In this document: piece after piece, positions 1 to 11,985 of the stretch
How positions within the stretch are numbered: the first letter of the stretch is position 1
How the letters are laid out: each line of letters opens with the position of its first letter
Assembly (NCBI GenBank): GCA_963815285.1
Contig: CAWFGB010000005.1
Coordinates: forward strand, 872,282 to 936,281
DNA length: 64,000 nucleotides
Direction: 5' to 3'
Source: JACCSI01 sp963815285
GTDB lineage: Bacteria > Acidobacteriota > Vicinamibacteria > Vicinamibacterales > UBA2999
Notes under the pieces: model-generated
The model's database searches: none
The model's input: the letters and a program-made list of their open reading frames with translations, nothing else
What the model was told of the DNA's origin: nothing
Position numbers and translations under genes: made by a program

Positions 1-147
1 GATGCGCGAGAACTGAACGTAGTAGTAGCCGAGCACCGCACACATCACGACGGCAAAGCCGGCGGCGATGCCGAGCATGGCGCGGCGCCAGCGTGTCTTC
101 GGGATTCGGATTCGCCACCCGCGTAGGCGTGAGGCTGGGCGCCGCAT
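1..147 (-). CDS. Penicillin-binding protein/transglycosylase, N-terminal fragment (runs off window)
   Basis: This minus-strand frame is open from an ATG at 147 to the window edge, giving 49 residues. It encodes a very basic cytoplasmic tail followed by one hydrophobic segment (from about residue 24) that ends in GYYYVQFSRI. This short basic tail plus signal-anchor followed by a YYxxxFxxxI stretch is typical of class A penicillin-binding proteins (PBP1a/1b-like), which polymerise and cross-link peptidoglycan from the inner membrane. No catalytic motif lies inside the window, so the call rests on the anchor and its context only. The start lies 11 bp downstream of the bshC stop on the same strand, so the two are probably co-transcribed. 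Confidence 0.5.
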   Translation of the reverse strand, partial: MRRPASRLRGWRIRIPKTRWRRAMLGIAAGFAVVMCAVLGYYYVQFSRI

Positions 148-158
148 GGACAGTACCT

Positions 159-1811
159 CTAGATGGTCAGGATCCAGTGGTAGCCCATCTCGAGCGGCAG
201 ATCTTCGAGCAGCCGGTCGACGAGGGCCGGGCCGTAGCGATTGCTGAACCAGACGAACCCGAGCTCACGCTCCTGCGGGTGGCCCTGGGGGAAGGTCAGC
301 GCCTGCGCACGCTGGAATTGGCGTCGCAAGGTCTCGTCCCGTCGCTTGGCGGCCTGAATCACCTTGTTGTGGAGCGTTTGCAGATCGTGCTGCATGCGTC
401 CCAGCGTCGATTTCACAGTGCCTTCGAGCGTCGGATCGATTTGCGGCACGGCGGCACCGAGCGCCGCCATCCGCTCTTCGATGACCGTGGCGACGCTGGT
501 CAGCGACTGCTCGACGGTTGGCGGCAGCTGCTCCTGGAGCACCTGGTTGAGCACAGCCTCGCCCCTCGGCTGAAGCGATTCGAGCGGCATGTTGTATTTG
601 TTGAGAAACCGCACCGTGGCCGAATCGGCGATGGTGGCGCTGGCGCGCTGATACATCAACGGCATCGGGACGTTGAAGTGCGCGTAGACTTCGCGCAGCT
701 GTCCGAGGTAGGCAAGCTCGTTCGGGCCCGCGACGTAACAGATCGTCGGAAAGAGCGTGTCCTGCACGAGCGGCCGCAGCAGGACGTTCGGGCTGAAGTG
801 CTCGGGTGTATGCCTCGCTTCATCCACGAGCGCGGCAAGGGTGGTGTGGCGGTCGCCGATGGTGGCGCGGTCGCCAGCAAACCTGATGCTTTCGCGGCCG
901 CCATTCAGGTAAAAGAGCGAGACGGCGCCTTCATGCGGCGTCACTTGCGCATGGTAGCCCCCGGCAATCAACGCCTCGCCGGCTTTCGACGCGAGTTCGG
1001 CGGTCTTGCCCGGATGCGCCAGCTCGCGCGCGAACACTGAGCTGGCAAGCGGCTTGGCCGCCGGATCAGACGCGTCATACACCACGAGTCCGTGCGGGCC
1101 GAGCACGCTCTCGAGAAAGCGGCCGAACGCCTCGGCCATAGTCGCGCCGGGGCGGTAGGCGTTACTTGCGTCTTCAATTAATGATGATGTGAAGTCGGAG
1201 CCGGGCAGAGTGGCATGCAGCGCGTCGACCGCGTGCACGATGTGTTCGTCGAGCACGAGGCGCCCGATGGGGAGATGGCCGGCACCGCTCAGATCACCAA
1301 GGGTGATGGTCTGCGGTGTCATCTCCGCATCGAGCACCGTACACCCACTGACTTCCGGCCAGTCGTGATCCTCCGCGTCGATCCAGAACACCGGCACCAC
1401 CGGCACCCGGTGCTCGATTTCGACTTTCCGCGCCAGCTTCATCGCGGTGGCGGCCTTGAGCAGCGTGAAGAGCGGCCCTCCGAACAGGCCCGCCTGCTGA
1501 CCGGTGATCACCACGACGGTCTTGGAATCCGCCAGACGCTCGGCCGCGGCGCGAGCCGCGGCCGGCGCGCCCCGGCGCTGCTGCTGTGCCAGCAGAACAC
1601 GTGAAATGTCTTCGGGTCTGCCAACGTGCGCCTGCCGTCGCGTGATGGCCTCGGCCCACGCTTCAGCGGTGGCCGGGTTGCCCGAGAAGAACCGGGTCAC
1701 CTGCTCGAACTGAAACGCGTAGTCGGTCGCAAAGCGTCGAATCCACGCAAACCTGCGGATATCGACCGCCACAGCGGACGAACTGGGTGAAGTTGTGGTG
1801 TCTGAGTGCAC
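159..1811 (-). CDS. bshC: Bacillithiol biosynthesis cysteine-adding enzyme BshC
   Basis: This 550-residue protein has the usual length of BshC, the proposed ligase that adds cysteine to glucosaminyl-malate in the last step of bacillithiol synthesis. Family signatures are clear: GQQAGLFGG at about 104-112, FWIDAEDHDW at 142-151, and the SPNVLLRPLVQD and VAGPNELAYL blocks in the middle. A coiled-coil stretch lies near the C-terminus, which ends in a conserved aromatic tail. It is cytoplasmic. The gene is transcribed away from the pseudokinase gene; the spacer between them must hold both promoters, but I see no certain -35/-10 pair. Bacillithiol synthesis in Acidobacteria is established; the other bsh genes are not in this window. 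Confidence 0.93.
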   Translation of the reverse strand: MHSDTTTSPSSSAVAVDIRRFAWIRRFATDYAFQFEQVTRFFSGNPATAEAWAEAITRRQAHVGRPEDISRVLLAQQQRRGAPAAARAAAERLADSKTVVVITGQQAGLFGGPLFTLLKAATAMKLARKVEIEHRVPVVPVFWIDAEDHDWPEVSGCTVLDAEMTPQTITLGDLSGAGHLPIGRLVLDEHIVHAVDALHATLPGSDFTSSLIEDASNAYRPGATMAEAFGRFLESVLGPHGLVVYDASDPAAKPLASSVFARELAHPGKTAELASKAGEALIAGGYHAQVTPHEGAVSLFYLNGGRESIRFAGDRATIGDRHTTLAALVDEARHTPEHFSPNVLLRPLVQDTLFPTICYVAGPNELAYLGQLREVYAHFNVPMPLMYQRASATIADSATVRFLNKYNMPLESLQPRGEAVLNQVLQEQLPPTVEQSLTSVATVIEERMAALGAAVPQIDPTLEGTVKSTLGRMQHDLQTLHNKVIQAAKRRDETLRRQFQRAQALTFPQGHPQERELGFVWFSNRYGPALVDRLLEDLPLEMGYHWILTI

Positions 1812-1944
1812 CGGTGCCGTACTGTCTCAGACGCTCACAGACACTGTCAAGTTACGGGAGTTACGGAGCGCCTTCGGCGGCCAAGTTCAAAACCGCCAGG
1901 GACTCGAGTTCAAAACCAGATTGAGAACTGCGGCCCGAAGGGCC

Positions 1945-3534
1945 GTGATAGCATTGGGCCTCAAGTTGCCCGCCGAAGGCTCTCATGTAAACGGATCCAT
2001 CAGAGTCCTTAACGTCGACATCACGCCCGCGCGTGTTGACGACGCGGTCGGCGCATTGCGCGAGCTTGTCGGGCGTCTCCCTGAACATCCAAGTGTTCTG
2101 CCCCTGACTGATGTCAGCGTCGCCGACGGCCGTCTGATGCTCGTCACGCCGCCCGTCACGGGCGATGCCCTGGATGACGCGCTCCAGCTCTACGGTCCAG
2201 CTGCTGTGGACGATGCGCTGCCGCGGTTGCGCCAACTCGCTGGCGCGCTGGATCGCGCCGCGCGTGAGGGTCTTTACCATGGCGCGTTGAACCCACACGA
2301 CATCATCGTTTCGGCGGACGATACCCAGCTCGTGGGCCTCGGCGTCGCCGAGGCGCTGTCGCGCGTTGGAGTTGCTGCGCCGCGGAACCCGCAGTATGCC
2401 GCGCCAGAAGTGCGGGCCTCCCTCATCGGGACGGCTGCGGGAGATCAGTTTTCCCTCGCGGTGATCGCCCACGAGTGGATGTTTGCTGGCGCGGTGGCGC
2501 CGGCTGACGGGTTTTTGGCTGTTCCTGCGCTCCCAGGCCTCGACGTGGCCGCGATGCAGCGCGCGTTCGACACCGCGACGGCAGCTGACCCGTCGGAGCG
2601 GTTCGGCTCGTGTCTCAAGTTCTGCGCGGCGCTCGAGCGCAGTGCCGGCAAAGCGTCGGCCGTGGCGATGCCACCGGCCGCTGAAATCGCGGGGCTCCCG
2701 CTGCGCGGCGACGTGAGTTTCGCGGGTGGGGCAGGCAGCGTCTTCAGCGCGGCGGCGCCATCGCCACGGCGGCAGGTCAGCATGCTGGCGCTGGCGGCGA
2801 CGCTGCTCACCGGCGTCGCGATCGGCGCCGCTGGTATGCGCCTGCTGGGTTTTCGGTCGGCTCCACAGTCTCTGGGCGACCGCTCCCAGCCATTCACCGA
2901 CGCACCCGTGGCGCAGTTGCCCGCGCCGTCCTCGCGGCCGACCGAAGTGGTCGACATGCCCGTGGCGCCGCCGCGCGACGATCTCCTGCCTGCGAAGACA
3001 GCGGCGCTGGTGATGCCCGATGCCGCCCGTGCCGCGCAGACGGATGCGGGCCTCCTGATTCACAGCACGCCCACAGGCGCCACGGTGACCATTGACGGGG
3101 TCGAGCGCGGCACGACGCCCGTGGCGGTGCGCGGATTGGTCCTGGGCACACGCCGTGTCGGCATCAGCCGTCCCGGATATCAGGCCGCCGAGCGCCAGGT
3201 GACACTCACGGAGGAGCGCCCTTCGAGGACGCTCGACGTTGATCTCGCTGCCGTGGCGCGCGTCGCTCCTCGGCCCGCGCCGGCCGCGTCTGCGACGGCG
3301 GTGGCGACGACCGGAAGCCTCGTAGTGGACTCGCGCCCGGCAGGCGCGTTGGTCAGCATCGACGGGCGGCCGGCCGGTAACACGCCGGTGACCTTAACGA
3401 CGGTTGCTCCTGGCAGGCACACCGTGCGCATCGAGCAGCCGGGCTATCGGACGGTAACGACCACAGTGGATGTGAAAGCGGGGGAGCGTGCGCGTGTCGC
3501 GGCACGTCTCGAGGGGGGATCGAACGAGGAATGA
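1945..3534 (+). CDS. PEGA-domain membrane protein with degenerate protein-kinase domain (pseudokinase)
   Basis: The frame is open from 1795, but a start there would overlap the 5' end of bshC. I place the start at GTG 1945; TTG 1921 is an alternative. The N-terminal 240 residues follow the protein-kinase fold order, but the catalytic residues are lost. The beta-3 VAIK lysine position reads SIRV, the catalytic loop reads HGALNPHDI instead of HRDxKPxN, and the DFG position reads GLGV. One transmembrane segment (SMLALAATLLTGVAIGAA) follows. Two PEGA domains (from LLIHSTPTGA and SLVVDSRPAG) complete the protein and probably lie outside the membrane. It is likely a scaffold or sensor rather than an enzyme. 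Its stop overlaps the carA start (ATGA), so the genes are translationally coupled. Confidence 0.75.
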   Translation: MIALGLKLPAEGSHVNGSIRVLNVDITPARVDDAVGALRELVGRLPEHPSVLPLTDVSVADGRLMLVTPPVTGDALDDALQLYGPAAVDDALPRLRQLAGALDRAAREGLYHGALNPHDIIVSADDTQLVGLGVAEALSRVGVAAPRNPQYAAPEVRASLIGTAAGDQFSLAVIAHEWMFAGAVAPADGFLAVPALPGLDVAAMQRAFDTATAADPSERFGSCLKFCAALERSAGKASAVAMPPAAEIAGLPLRGDVSFAGGAGSVFSAAAPSPRRQVSMLALAATLLTGVAIGAAGMRLLGFRSAPQSLGDRSQPFTDAPVAQLPAPSSRPTEVVDMPVAPPRDDLLPAKTAALVMPDAARAAQTDAGLLIHSTPTGATVTIDGVERGTTPVAVRGLVLGTRRVGISRPGYQAAERQVTLTEERPSRTLDVDLAAVARVAPRPAPAASATAVATTGSLVVDSRPAGALVSIDGRPAGNTPVTLTTVAPGRHTVRIEQPGYRTVTTTVDVKAGERARVAARLEGGSNEE

Positions 3535-4670
3535 ACGCGATTCTGGCGCTGGAAGACGGTACATGGTTCAAGGGCGAGTCAGCAGGCGCCCCGGGCGAGA
3601 CGTCTGGGGAAGTCGTCTTCAATACCAGCATGACCGGGTATCAGGAAGTGCTGACCGATCCGTCGTATGCGGGCCAGATCGTCACGATGACGGCCCCGCA
3701 GATCGGCAACTACGGCATCGCGGCCGCCGACGATGAATCGGGTGGCCCCCGCGTGGCCGGCTTCATCATGCGTGACCTGTCGCCGGTGGCCAGCAACTGG
3801 CGATCGCAATCGACACTGCACGACTACCTGACCAGGCACGGCATCGTCGCCATTGGGGACATCGACACCCGGGCGCTGACCAAGAGACTCCGCTCGAGCG
3901 GTGTCATGCGCGGTGTGATCGCCACGGGTGCGGCAGTCAACCCTGAAGAACTCGTCGCCCGCGCCCGCGCGGTGCCGCTGATGGAAGGCGCGGATCTGGT
4001 CAAGGACGTCACCTGCGCTGAGCCCTATGACTTCGAATCGACGCTCGCCGATGCCGTGGCCGAAGCGACCTTTGGCGTCATGCCGCTGAAGCGTGCGCGT
4101 CGACAGTTGCGTGTTGCCGCTTACGACTTCGGCATCAAGACCAACATCCTGCGCCGGCTGGCGGCGCACGGCTGTGACGTGCGGGTCTTTCCGGCCTCCG
4201 CGCCTGCCTCTGAGCTGCTGGCGATAGATCCGGACGGCATCTTCCTGAGCAACGGCCCGGGCGATCCGGCCGCGGTGACCTACGCGATCGACAACGTCCG
4301 GCATCTGGTCGAGACCGCGGACCGCCCGGTGTTCGGCATCTGTCTCGGCCACCAGCTGCTGGGGCTGGCACTCGGCGCCCAGACGTTCAAGCTCAAGTTC
4401 GGCCATCGCGGGGCCAATCATCCGGTGCAGCAACTGGACAGCAACAAGATCGAGATCACCTCACAGAACCACGGCTTCGCCGTCGACCCCGAGTCGCTGC
4501 CCGCCAACGCGAAAGTGACGCATCTCAATCTCTATGACGGCACCGTCGAAGGGCTGCGGCACCTGGACAAGCCGATTTACTCGGTGCAGTACCATCCCGA
4601 GGCGTCGCCGGGTCCGCATGACGCGGATTACCTGTTCACCCAATTCATCGAAGAGATGGAACGACGATAG
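3531..4670 (+). CDS. carA: Carbamoyl-phosphate synthase small subunit
   Basis: This is the glutaminase subunit of carbamoyl-phosphate synthase. It hydrolyses glutamine and passes ammonia to CarB for pyrimidine and arginine synthesis in the cytoplasm. The 379-residue length is standard. Residues 1-150 form the CarA N-terminal domain (FNTSMTGYQE, DPSYAGQIV). The class I amidotransferase domain contains NGPGDP, the nucleophile Cys271 in FGICLGHQ, and the His/Glu pair in YHPEASPGP near residue 352. The ATG overlaps the stop of the upstream PEGA gene, and carB follows 31 bp downstream, so all three probably share a transcript. Confidence 0.97.
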   Translation: MNAILALEDGTWFKGESAGAPGETSGEVVFNTSMTGYQEVLTDPSYAGQIVTMTAPQIGNYGIAAADDESGGPRVAGFIMRDLSPVASNWRSQSTLHDYLTRHGIVAIGDIDTRALTKRLRSSGVMRGVIATGAAVNPEELVARARAVPLMEGADLVKDVTCAEPYDFESTLADAVAEATFGVMPLKRARRQLRVAAYDFGIKTNILRRLAAHGCDVRVFPASAPASELLAIDPDGIFLSNGPGDPAAVTYAIDNVRHLVETADRPVFGICLGHQLLGLALGAQTFKLKFGHRGANHPVQQLDSNKIEITSQNHGFAVDPESLPANAKVTHLNLYDGTVEGLRHLDKPIYSVQYHPEASPGPHDADYLFTQFIEEMERR

Positions 4671-4701
4671 AAGCGTCCGGCTCCAGCCGGGCCAGAGATT
4701 C

Positions 4702-7971
<3,270 letters not shown>

Positions 7972-8103
7972 TAGTGCGCGTCGACGATCGCAGATCCTGC
8001 GACATTCGCGACTCCATCAGCTCGCGGTTCCTGCCAGGTTTCCCTTTGCCCGAACGTAGTTTGGCCTGAAATCGCATGTCCCGGCTCTTGCAGCGCTGGG
8101 CGC

Positions 8104-10716
8104 ATGCGTCATCTGCCTTCGCTTTTGACCGTGGCTCTCGTCGCCGGCCTTGCCGGCGGCGTCAGTGTTGAGGGGCCCTTTGCTTTTGTCCTGCTGGTGG
8201 CGATCTCGGCGGGGTGGGCGGGAGCCGTGCTCGCGTATCTGCGGGGGCACGCGCGTCTGCAAATGACCGCGGTCGCGACCCTGGTCGCCGGTGCGGGTTG
8301 GGTGCTCGGCGCGCATGCCGTCGAGCGTGCCCTGCATTCACCGCTGCGCGAGTTGCTCGAGCAGCGGCTCGGCGGCTTCGCCTTTGATTACGGACCGCAC
8401 GTCGCGCGGCCAGATGAGCCCATCGTCGTCGAAGGGCGGCTGCGGCAGGACGCGGCCTTGACCGAGAACGGCGCGGTAATGCGGCTCGACGTCCTGCATG
8501 TGCGGCTCCATCACACGCCGGAGCGGGTGTCCGGCGGGGTGTCGCTAGGTGTGAGCGGTGAACTGTCTGCCGAGCACATCGCCGCGTGGCGAGCCGGACG
8601 CATCGTCCGCGCACCGGTCGTGCTTCGGCGACCTGCGCGTTATTTGAACGAGGGACTGCCGGATCAGGAGCGCCTGCTGGCGCGACGTGGCGTGTCGCTC
8701 GTGGGCACCATCAAGAGCGCCAGTCTCGTCGAGGTAATCGAGAAGGGCCGCTGGTGGGAGGAGGCGGCTGCGCGCGTACGTGCCCGGGCGCGGGCCGCAT
8801 TGTCGCGTCACGTCCGGCCGCGCAGCGACCAGTCGGCCGCCATCGCGACGGCCATTCTCATCGGCGATCGGGCGGGGCTGTCGGTCGAAACCGATCGGCG
8901 GCTCCAGGAAGCGGGCACATACCACGTCATCGCGATCTCCGGCGGCAACATCGCGATTCTCGCGGGTCTGCTCCTGGGGCTGCTGGCGCTTGTGGGTGTC
9001 CGTGGCCACGCTGCCTGGCTGACCGTGATCGCGGCGCTGTCGGGTTATGGCGTCATCGCTGCGGGCGGTCCGTCGGTGATGCGTGCCACGTTGATGGCGA
9101 TCCTCTACCTGGCGGTGCGCCTGATCGACCAGCGGACGGCAGCCGCCAGCGCCATCAGCGTCACGGCGGCGGTCGTGCTGCTGGTCGATCCGCTCCAAAT
9201 TGTGGACGTCGGGTTCTGGTTCACATTCGGCGCGACGATCGCGCTGATATGTGCCGCGGCGTTGATGCCGTATTCCCTGGAGCCTTCGCGCCCTTCTTCG
9301 CGTGAGTCGGGTCCTTCGACGTCTTCGGGACAAACCGTTGGCAACAACACCATCCTCGAAAACGTGCACGGGAGGCTACGATGGGTTTCTGCCGAGGCCG
9401 GGGTTCTTGTGGCAGCCGTGTTCCTCGCTTCCGCGTGCGTCGAGTTGGCGTTGGCCCCGATCGGCGCGTTGGTGTTCCAACGCGTCACCATCGCCGGCCT
9501 GCTGCTGAACTTCGCGGCGCTGCCGGCGATGACGATGGTGCAGCTGGGCGCAATGGCCGTGGTCGCTGCTGATGTTCTCGGCGTACAGACAGCAGCGCAC
9601 TGGATCGGCTATGGCGTACACCTCGGGAGTCTCGCGCTGACCGAAAGCGCACGATTGTTGGACCTCGCTCCGTGGCTGACCTGGCGCGTGCCGCCTCCGG
9701 CGATGGTGGTGTTCATCGGCTACTACCTCACGTTGTGCGCAGTGGTGGGGTGGTTCTTCAGCGCGTCGCGGCGCTTGTCGGCCGCGTCAGGCACGGTGGC
9801 CGCGTTCCTCTTCCTATGGATTATCGCCGCACCCGACGCCCGGGTCCGGGCATACGGTGACGGGCGGCTGCACGTCTCGATGCTCGACGTCGGGCAAGGG
9901 GACGCGGTGCTCGTGACGTTTCCGAATGGTCGAACCCTGCTCGTCGATGCCGGAGGCCTGCCGCGCGGCGCCTTCGACATCGGCGATCGCGTCGTCGGGC
10001 CCAGCCTGCGCGCGCGGCGGCTGCTCGCGCTCGATTATCTGGCGGTGACGCACCCTGATGCCGATCACCTTGGGGGTGCGCGTGCGGTGCTTCGAGACTT
10101 CGGGCCCGGAGACGTGTGGTGGGGCGTGCCGGTGGCGAATCACGAGCCCACGGCAGCGCTTCGCGTCGAGGCCGATCGGCAGCGCGCCGCGTGGCGGACG
10201 TTGCAGCGCGGCGATCGCCTCGAGATTGCCAGCGTCCAGGTGATACTTCACCACCCCCCGCCTCCCGACTGGGAGCGCCAGCGGGTGCGCAACAACGACT
10301 CGCTGGTGGTGGAGTTACGCTTCGGCCGCGTCTCGGTTCTCCTGACCGGCGACATCGATCGTGACGTCGAAGAGCAGCTCTCCTCGTCGCTCGACCCTGC
10401 CGAGCTCGTCATCCTGAAGGTGCCTCACCACGGGAGCACCACCTCGTCGTCCCACATGCTGCTCCAGAAGCTTCGCCCGGCAATGGCACTCATTGGCGTC
10501 GGCCGCGGTAACCCGTACGGCCACCCCGCACCCTGGGTGCTGGGACGCCTGCACGACGTAGGCGCCGAGGTGTTCAGGACGGATTTGGATGGGCAGATCG
10601 ATGTTGTGACGGACGGGCAAGGGGTATGGGCGCGCACGTTCACCGGCCGCGAATTCCACACCTCGCGCCATCACGAACGGCACGAACGGACACGAAGGAC
10701 ACGAAGAATCTTCTAG
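8104..10716 (+). CDS. comEC: ComEC/Rec2 family competence protein (DNA uptake channel)
   Basis: This is a predicted inner-membrane channel that brings single-stranded DNA into the cytoplasm during transformation. The 870 residues show the family order: N-terminal helices and a DUF4131-like OB region, the Competence multi-helix domain (conserved AISGGNIAIL near 277), and a C-terminal metallo-beta-lactamase domain. That domain has DVGQGDAVLV, HPDADH near 650 and HHGS near 775. Two oddities are visible. A low-complexity insert (around YSLEPSRPSS...GPSTSSGQT, residues ~392-415) interrupts the membrane domain and derives from a dispersed DNA repeat. The last ~20 residues (HHERHERTRRTRR) are translated from a 9-bp repeat array, so the ancestral stop was probably further upstream. 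Confidence 0.93.
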   Translation: MRHLPSLLTVALVAGLAGGVSVEGPFAFVLLVAISAGWAGAVLAYLRGHARLQMTAVATLVAGAGWVLGAHAVERALHSPLRELLEQRLGGFAFDYGPHVARPDEPIVVEGRLRQDAALTENGAVMRLDVLHVRLHHTPERVSGGVSLGVSGELSAEHIAAWRAGRIVRAPVVLRRPARYLNEGLPDQERLLARRGVSLVGTIKSASLVEVIEKGRWWEEAAARVRARARAALSRHVRPRSDQSAAIATAILIGDRAGLSVETDRRLQEAGTYHVIAISGGNIAILAGLLLGLLALVGVRGHAAWLTVIAALSGYGVIAAGGPSVMRATLMAILYLAVRLIDQRTAAASAISVTAAVVLLVDPLQIVDVGFWFTFGATIALICAAALMPYSLEPSRPSSRESGPSTSSGQTVGNNTILENVHGRLRWVSAEAGVLVAAVFLASACVELALAPIGALVFQRVTIAGLLLNFAALPAMTMVQLGAMAVVAADVLGVQTAAHWIGYGVHLGSLALTESARLLDLAPWLTWRVPPPAMVVFIGYYLTLCAVVGWFFSASRRLSAASGTVAAFLFLWIIAAPDARVRAYGDGRLHVSMLDVGQGDAVLVTFPNGRTLLVDAGGLPRGAFDIGDRVVGPSLRARRLLALDYLAVTHPDADHLGGARAVLRDFGPGDVWWGVPVANHEPTAALRVEADRQRAAWRTLQRGDRLEIASVQVILHHPPPPDWERQRVRNNDSLVVELRFGRVSVLLTGDIDRDVEEQLSSSLDPAELVILKVPHHGSTTSSSHMLLQKLRPAMALIGVGRGNPYGHPAPWVLGRLHDVGAEVFRTDLDGQIDVVTDGQGVWARTFTGREFHTSRHHERHERTRRTRRIF
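9276..9345. repeat. Dispersed repeat read in frame inside comEC
   Basis: The DNA reads gtccttcgacgtcttcggga and translates to GPSTSSGQT. Peptides of this kind are the known translation of a dispersed intergenic palindromic-type repeat found in many environmental genomes. Here it lies inside the membrane domain of ComEC without breaking the frame. The boundaries are approximate. Confidence 0.5.
10672..10711. repeat. 9-bp tandem repeat array (gacacgaag orientation)
   Basis: Imperfect units of gacacgaag/cacgaacgg form the last codons of comEC. The array is inverted relative to the one at 10818-10858, so the two bracket the small GxxExxY remnant. Confidence 0.7.
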
Positions 10717-10728
10717 GAGATAAGCAAG

Positions 10729-10817
10729 CTGACTCACGCGATCCCACCGCTTGTGGATGCAGTTGACGATGTCATGCACAAGGTCATCGGCTGCGCTCTG
10801 GCGGTGCACACCACCTT
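10729..10817 (+). pseudogene. Remnant of a GxxExxY-family gene
   Basis: The plus frame reads VDDVMHKVIGCALAVHTTL, matching the start of GxxExxY proteins (normally ...KVIGCAxEVHxxLGPGLLE). This family is PD-(D/E)XK-like and uncharacterised. The match stops exactly where the 9-bp cttcgtg array begins, and the rest of the gene, including the GxxExxY motif, is missing. GxxExxY genes are often found next to such arrays in acidobacterial genomes (from general knowledge), which supports the reading as a decayed unit. Confidence 0.5.
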
Positions 10818-11670
10818 AGCCTTCGTGCCCTTCGTGCGCTTCGTGCTCTTCGTGTGGCCGTTTGACACGCTGCCAGTACGCCTCTAATTCCGCCAGTGAG
10901 AGCTGGCGCAGCTGGTGTCCGTCTGCCTGGGCCGCGCGCTCGAGCGCCTCAAAGCGGCGCTGAAACTTATCGTTCGCCATCCTGAGCGCGGCCTCCGGCT
11001 CGACGCCCAGCTTGCGCGCCAGGTTGGTCAAGGCAAAGAGCGCGTCGCCCAACTCCTCCTCGACCCGGCGCGGATCCTGTTCTTCGCGAGCGGCAGCCTT
11101 GAGCTCGGTGATCTCCTCCTCGATCTTCTCGATCACGTCGCCCGGCGTGACCCAATCGAACCCGACGGCTGCGGCGCGTGAGCTCAGCTCGAAGGCGCGT
11201 AGCAGCGCCGGCAGCGTCCGCGGCACGCCGCTCAGGATGGTCTTCTCCGGCCCTCCGGCGGTCTTGCGCTCGCTGGCCTTGAGGTCCTCCCATTTCTGGA
11301 CCACGGCGCCTGACGTCATCTCTTCACGGGCGTCGCGGAGGGGGCGTCCGTCCGGCGTGAACACGTGCGGATGGCGCCGAATCAGCTTGTCGGTGATGGC
11401 CTGGACCGCGTCGCCAATGGAGAAGTGACCGGCCTCCTCGGCGATCTGGGCGAGAAATACCGCTTCGTACAGAAAATCGCCAAGCTCCTCGCGAAGCGCC
11501 GCCAGATCTTCACGGTCCAGTGCGTCGAGCAACTCGTAGGTTTCCTCGAGCACGTACGGGCGCAGCGAGCTCAACGTCTGGTCGCGATCCCACGGACACC
11601 CGTGGGGACTGCGCAGCGTTCGCATGACCTCGACGAGTTGCTGGAAGCGCTCTGCCGCTGTGTCCGCCAT
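10816..11670 (-). CDS. mazG: Nucleoside triphosphate pyrophosphohydrolase MazG
   Basis: MazG hydrolyses dNTPs/NTPs to monophosphates and pyrophosphate, cleaning the nucleotide pool and influencing ppGpp levels. I chose ATG 11670 because the protein then begins MADTAAERFQQLVEVMRTLR, the usual N-terminus; the frame runs on upstream without family resemblance. The N-terminal domain has CPWDRDQT and the metal-binding EETYELLDAL...EELGDFLYE pattern. A second MazG domain (EEELGDALFALTNLARKLG) follows, so it is the two-domain form. The C-terminal tail HEEHEAHEGHEG is translated from the 9-bp repeat and is probably a late extension. Only 27 bp separate its start from the divergent DUF1844 gene. Confidence 0.93.
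   Translation of the reverse strand: MADTAAERFQQLVEVMRTLRSPHGCPWDRDQTLSSLRPYVLEETYELLDALDREDLAALREELGDFLYEAVFLAQIAEEAGHFSIGDAVQAITDKLIRRHPHVFTPDGRPLRDAREEMTSGAVVQKWEDLKASERKTAGGPEKTILSGVPRTLPALLRAFELSSRAAAVGFDWVTPGDVIEKIEEEITELKAAAREEQDPRRVEEELGDALFALTNLARKLGVEPEAALRMANDKFQRRFEALERAAQADGHQLRQLSLAELEAYWQRVKRPHEEHEAHEGHEG
10818..10858. repeat. 9-bp tandem repeat array (cttcgtgcc orientation)
   Basis: Four imperfect units of cttcgtgcc, cttcgtgcg, cttcgtgct and cttcgtgtg. On the minus strand it encodes the HEEHEAHEGHEG tail of MazG. Confidence 0.8.
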
Positions 11671-11697
11671 GATGGCCGCTATGGTACCATTCGCTTC

Positions 11698-11985
11698 GTG
11701 AGCGATCAGGAACATCCTCAAGTCAGCTTCATCGCGTTTCTCTTCTCGCTGGCCAGCAACGCTGCCGTGCATTTCGGCGACCTGCCGGATCCGATGACCA
11801 ACGAAACCCGCCCGCCCGATCTGGAGGCGGCGTCGCAGCTCATTGAGATCATCGCGATGCTCGAGGAAAAGACGCGCGGCAACCTGACGGCGGAAGAGCG
11901 GCAGCTCCTCGATCAGGTGCTCTTCGAGCTGCGGATGCGCTTTGTCGAGGCGTCGAAAAGTCAGAGTCCGATCATCCAGCCTTGA
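11698..11985 (+). CDS. DUF1844 domain-containing protein
   Basis: A 95-residue protein starting at GTG 11698; no other in-frame start lies in the short gap to mazG. The sequence fits DUF1844: SFIAFLFSLASNAAVHFGDLPDP near the start, a helical IIAMLEEKTRGNLT block, then LLDQVLFELRMRFVE. The family is common in Acidobacteria and Deltaproteobacteria, is small and helical, and has no known function. Its stop overlaps the start of the following metallo-hydrolase (TGATG), so the two are translationally coupled. Confidence 0.85.
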   Translation: MSDQEHPQVSFIAFLFSLASNAAVHFGDLPDPMTNETRPPDLEAASQLIEIIAMLEEKTRGNLTAEERQLLDQVLFELRMRFVEASKSQSPIIQP

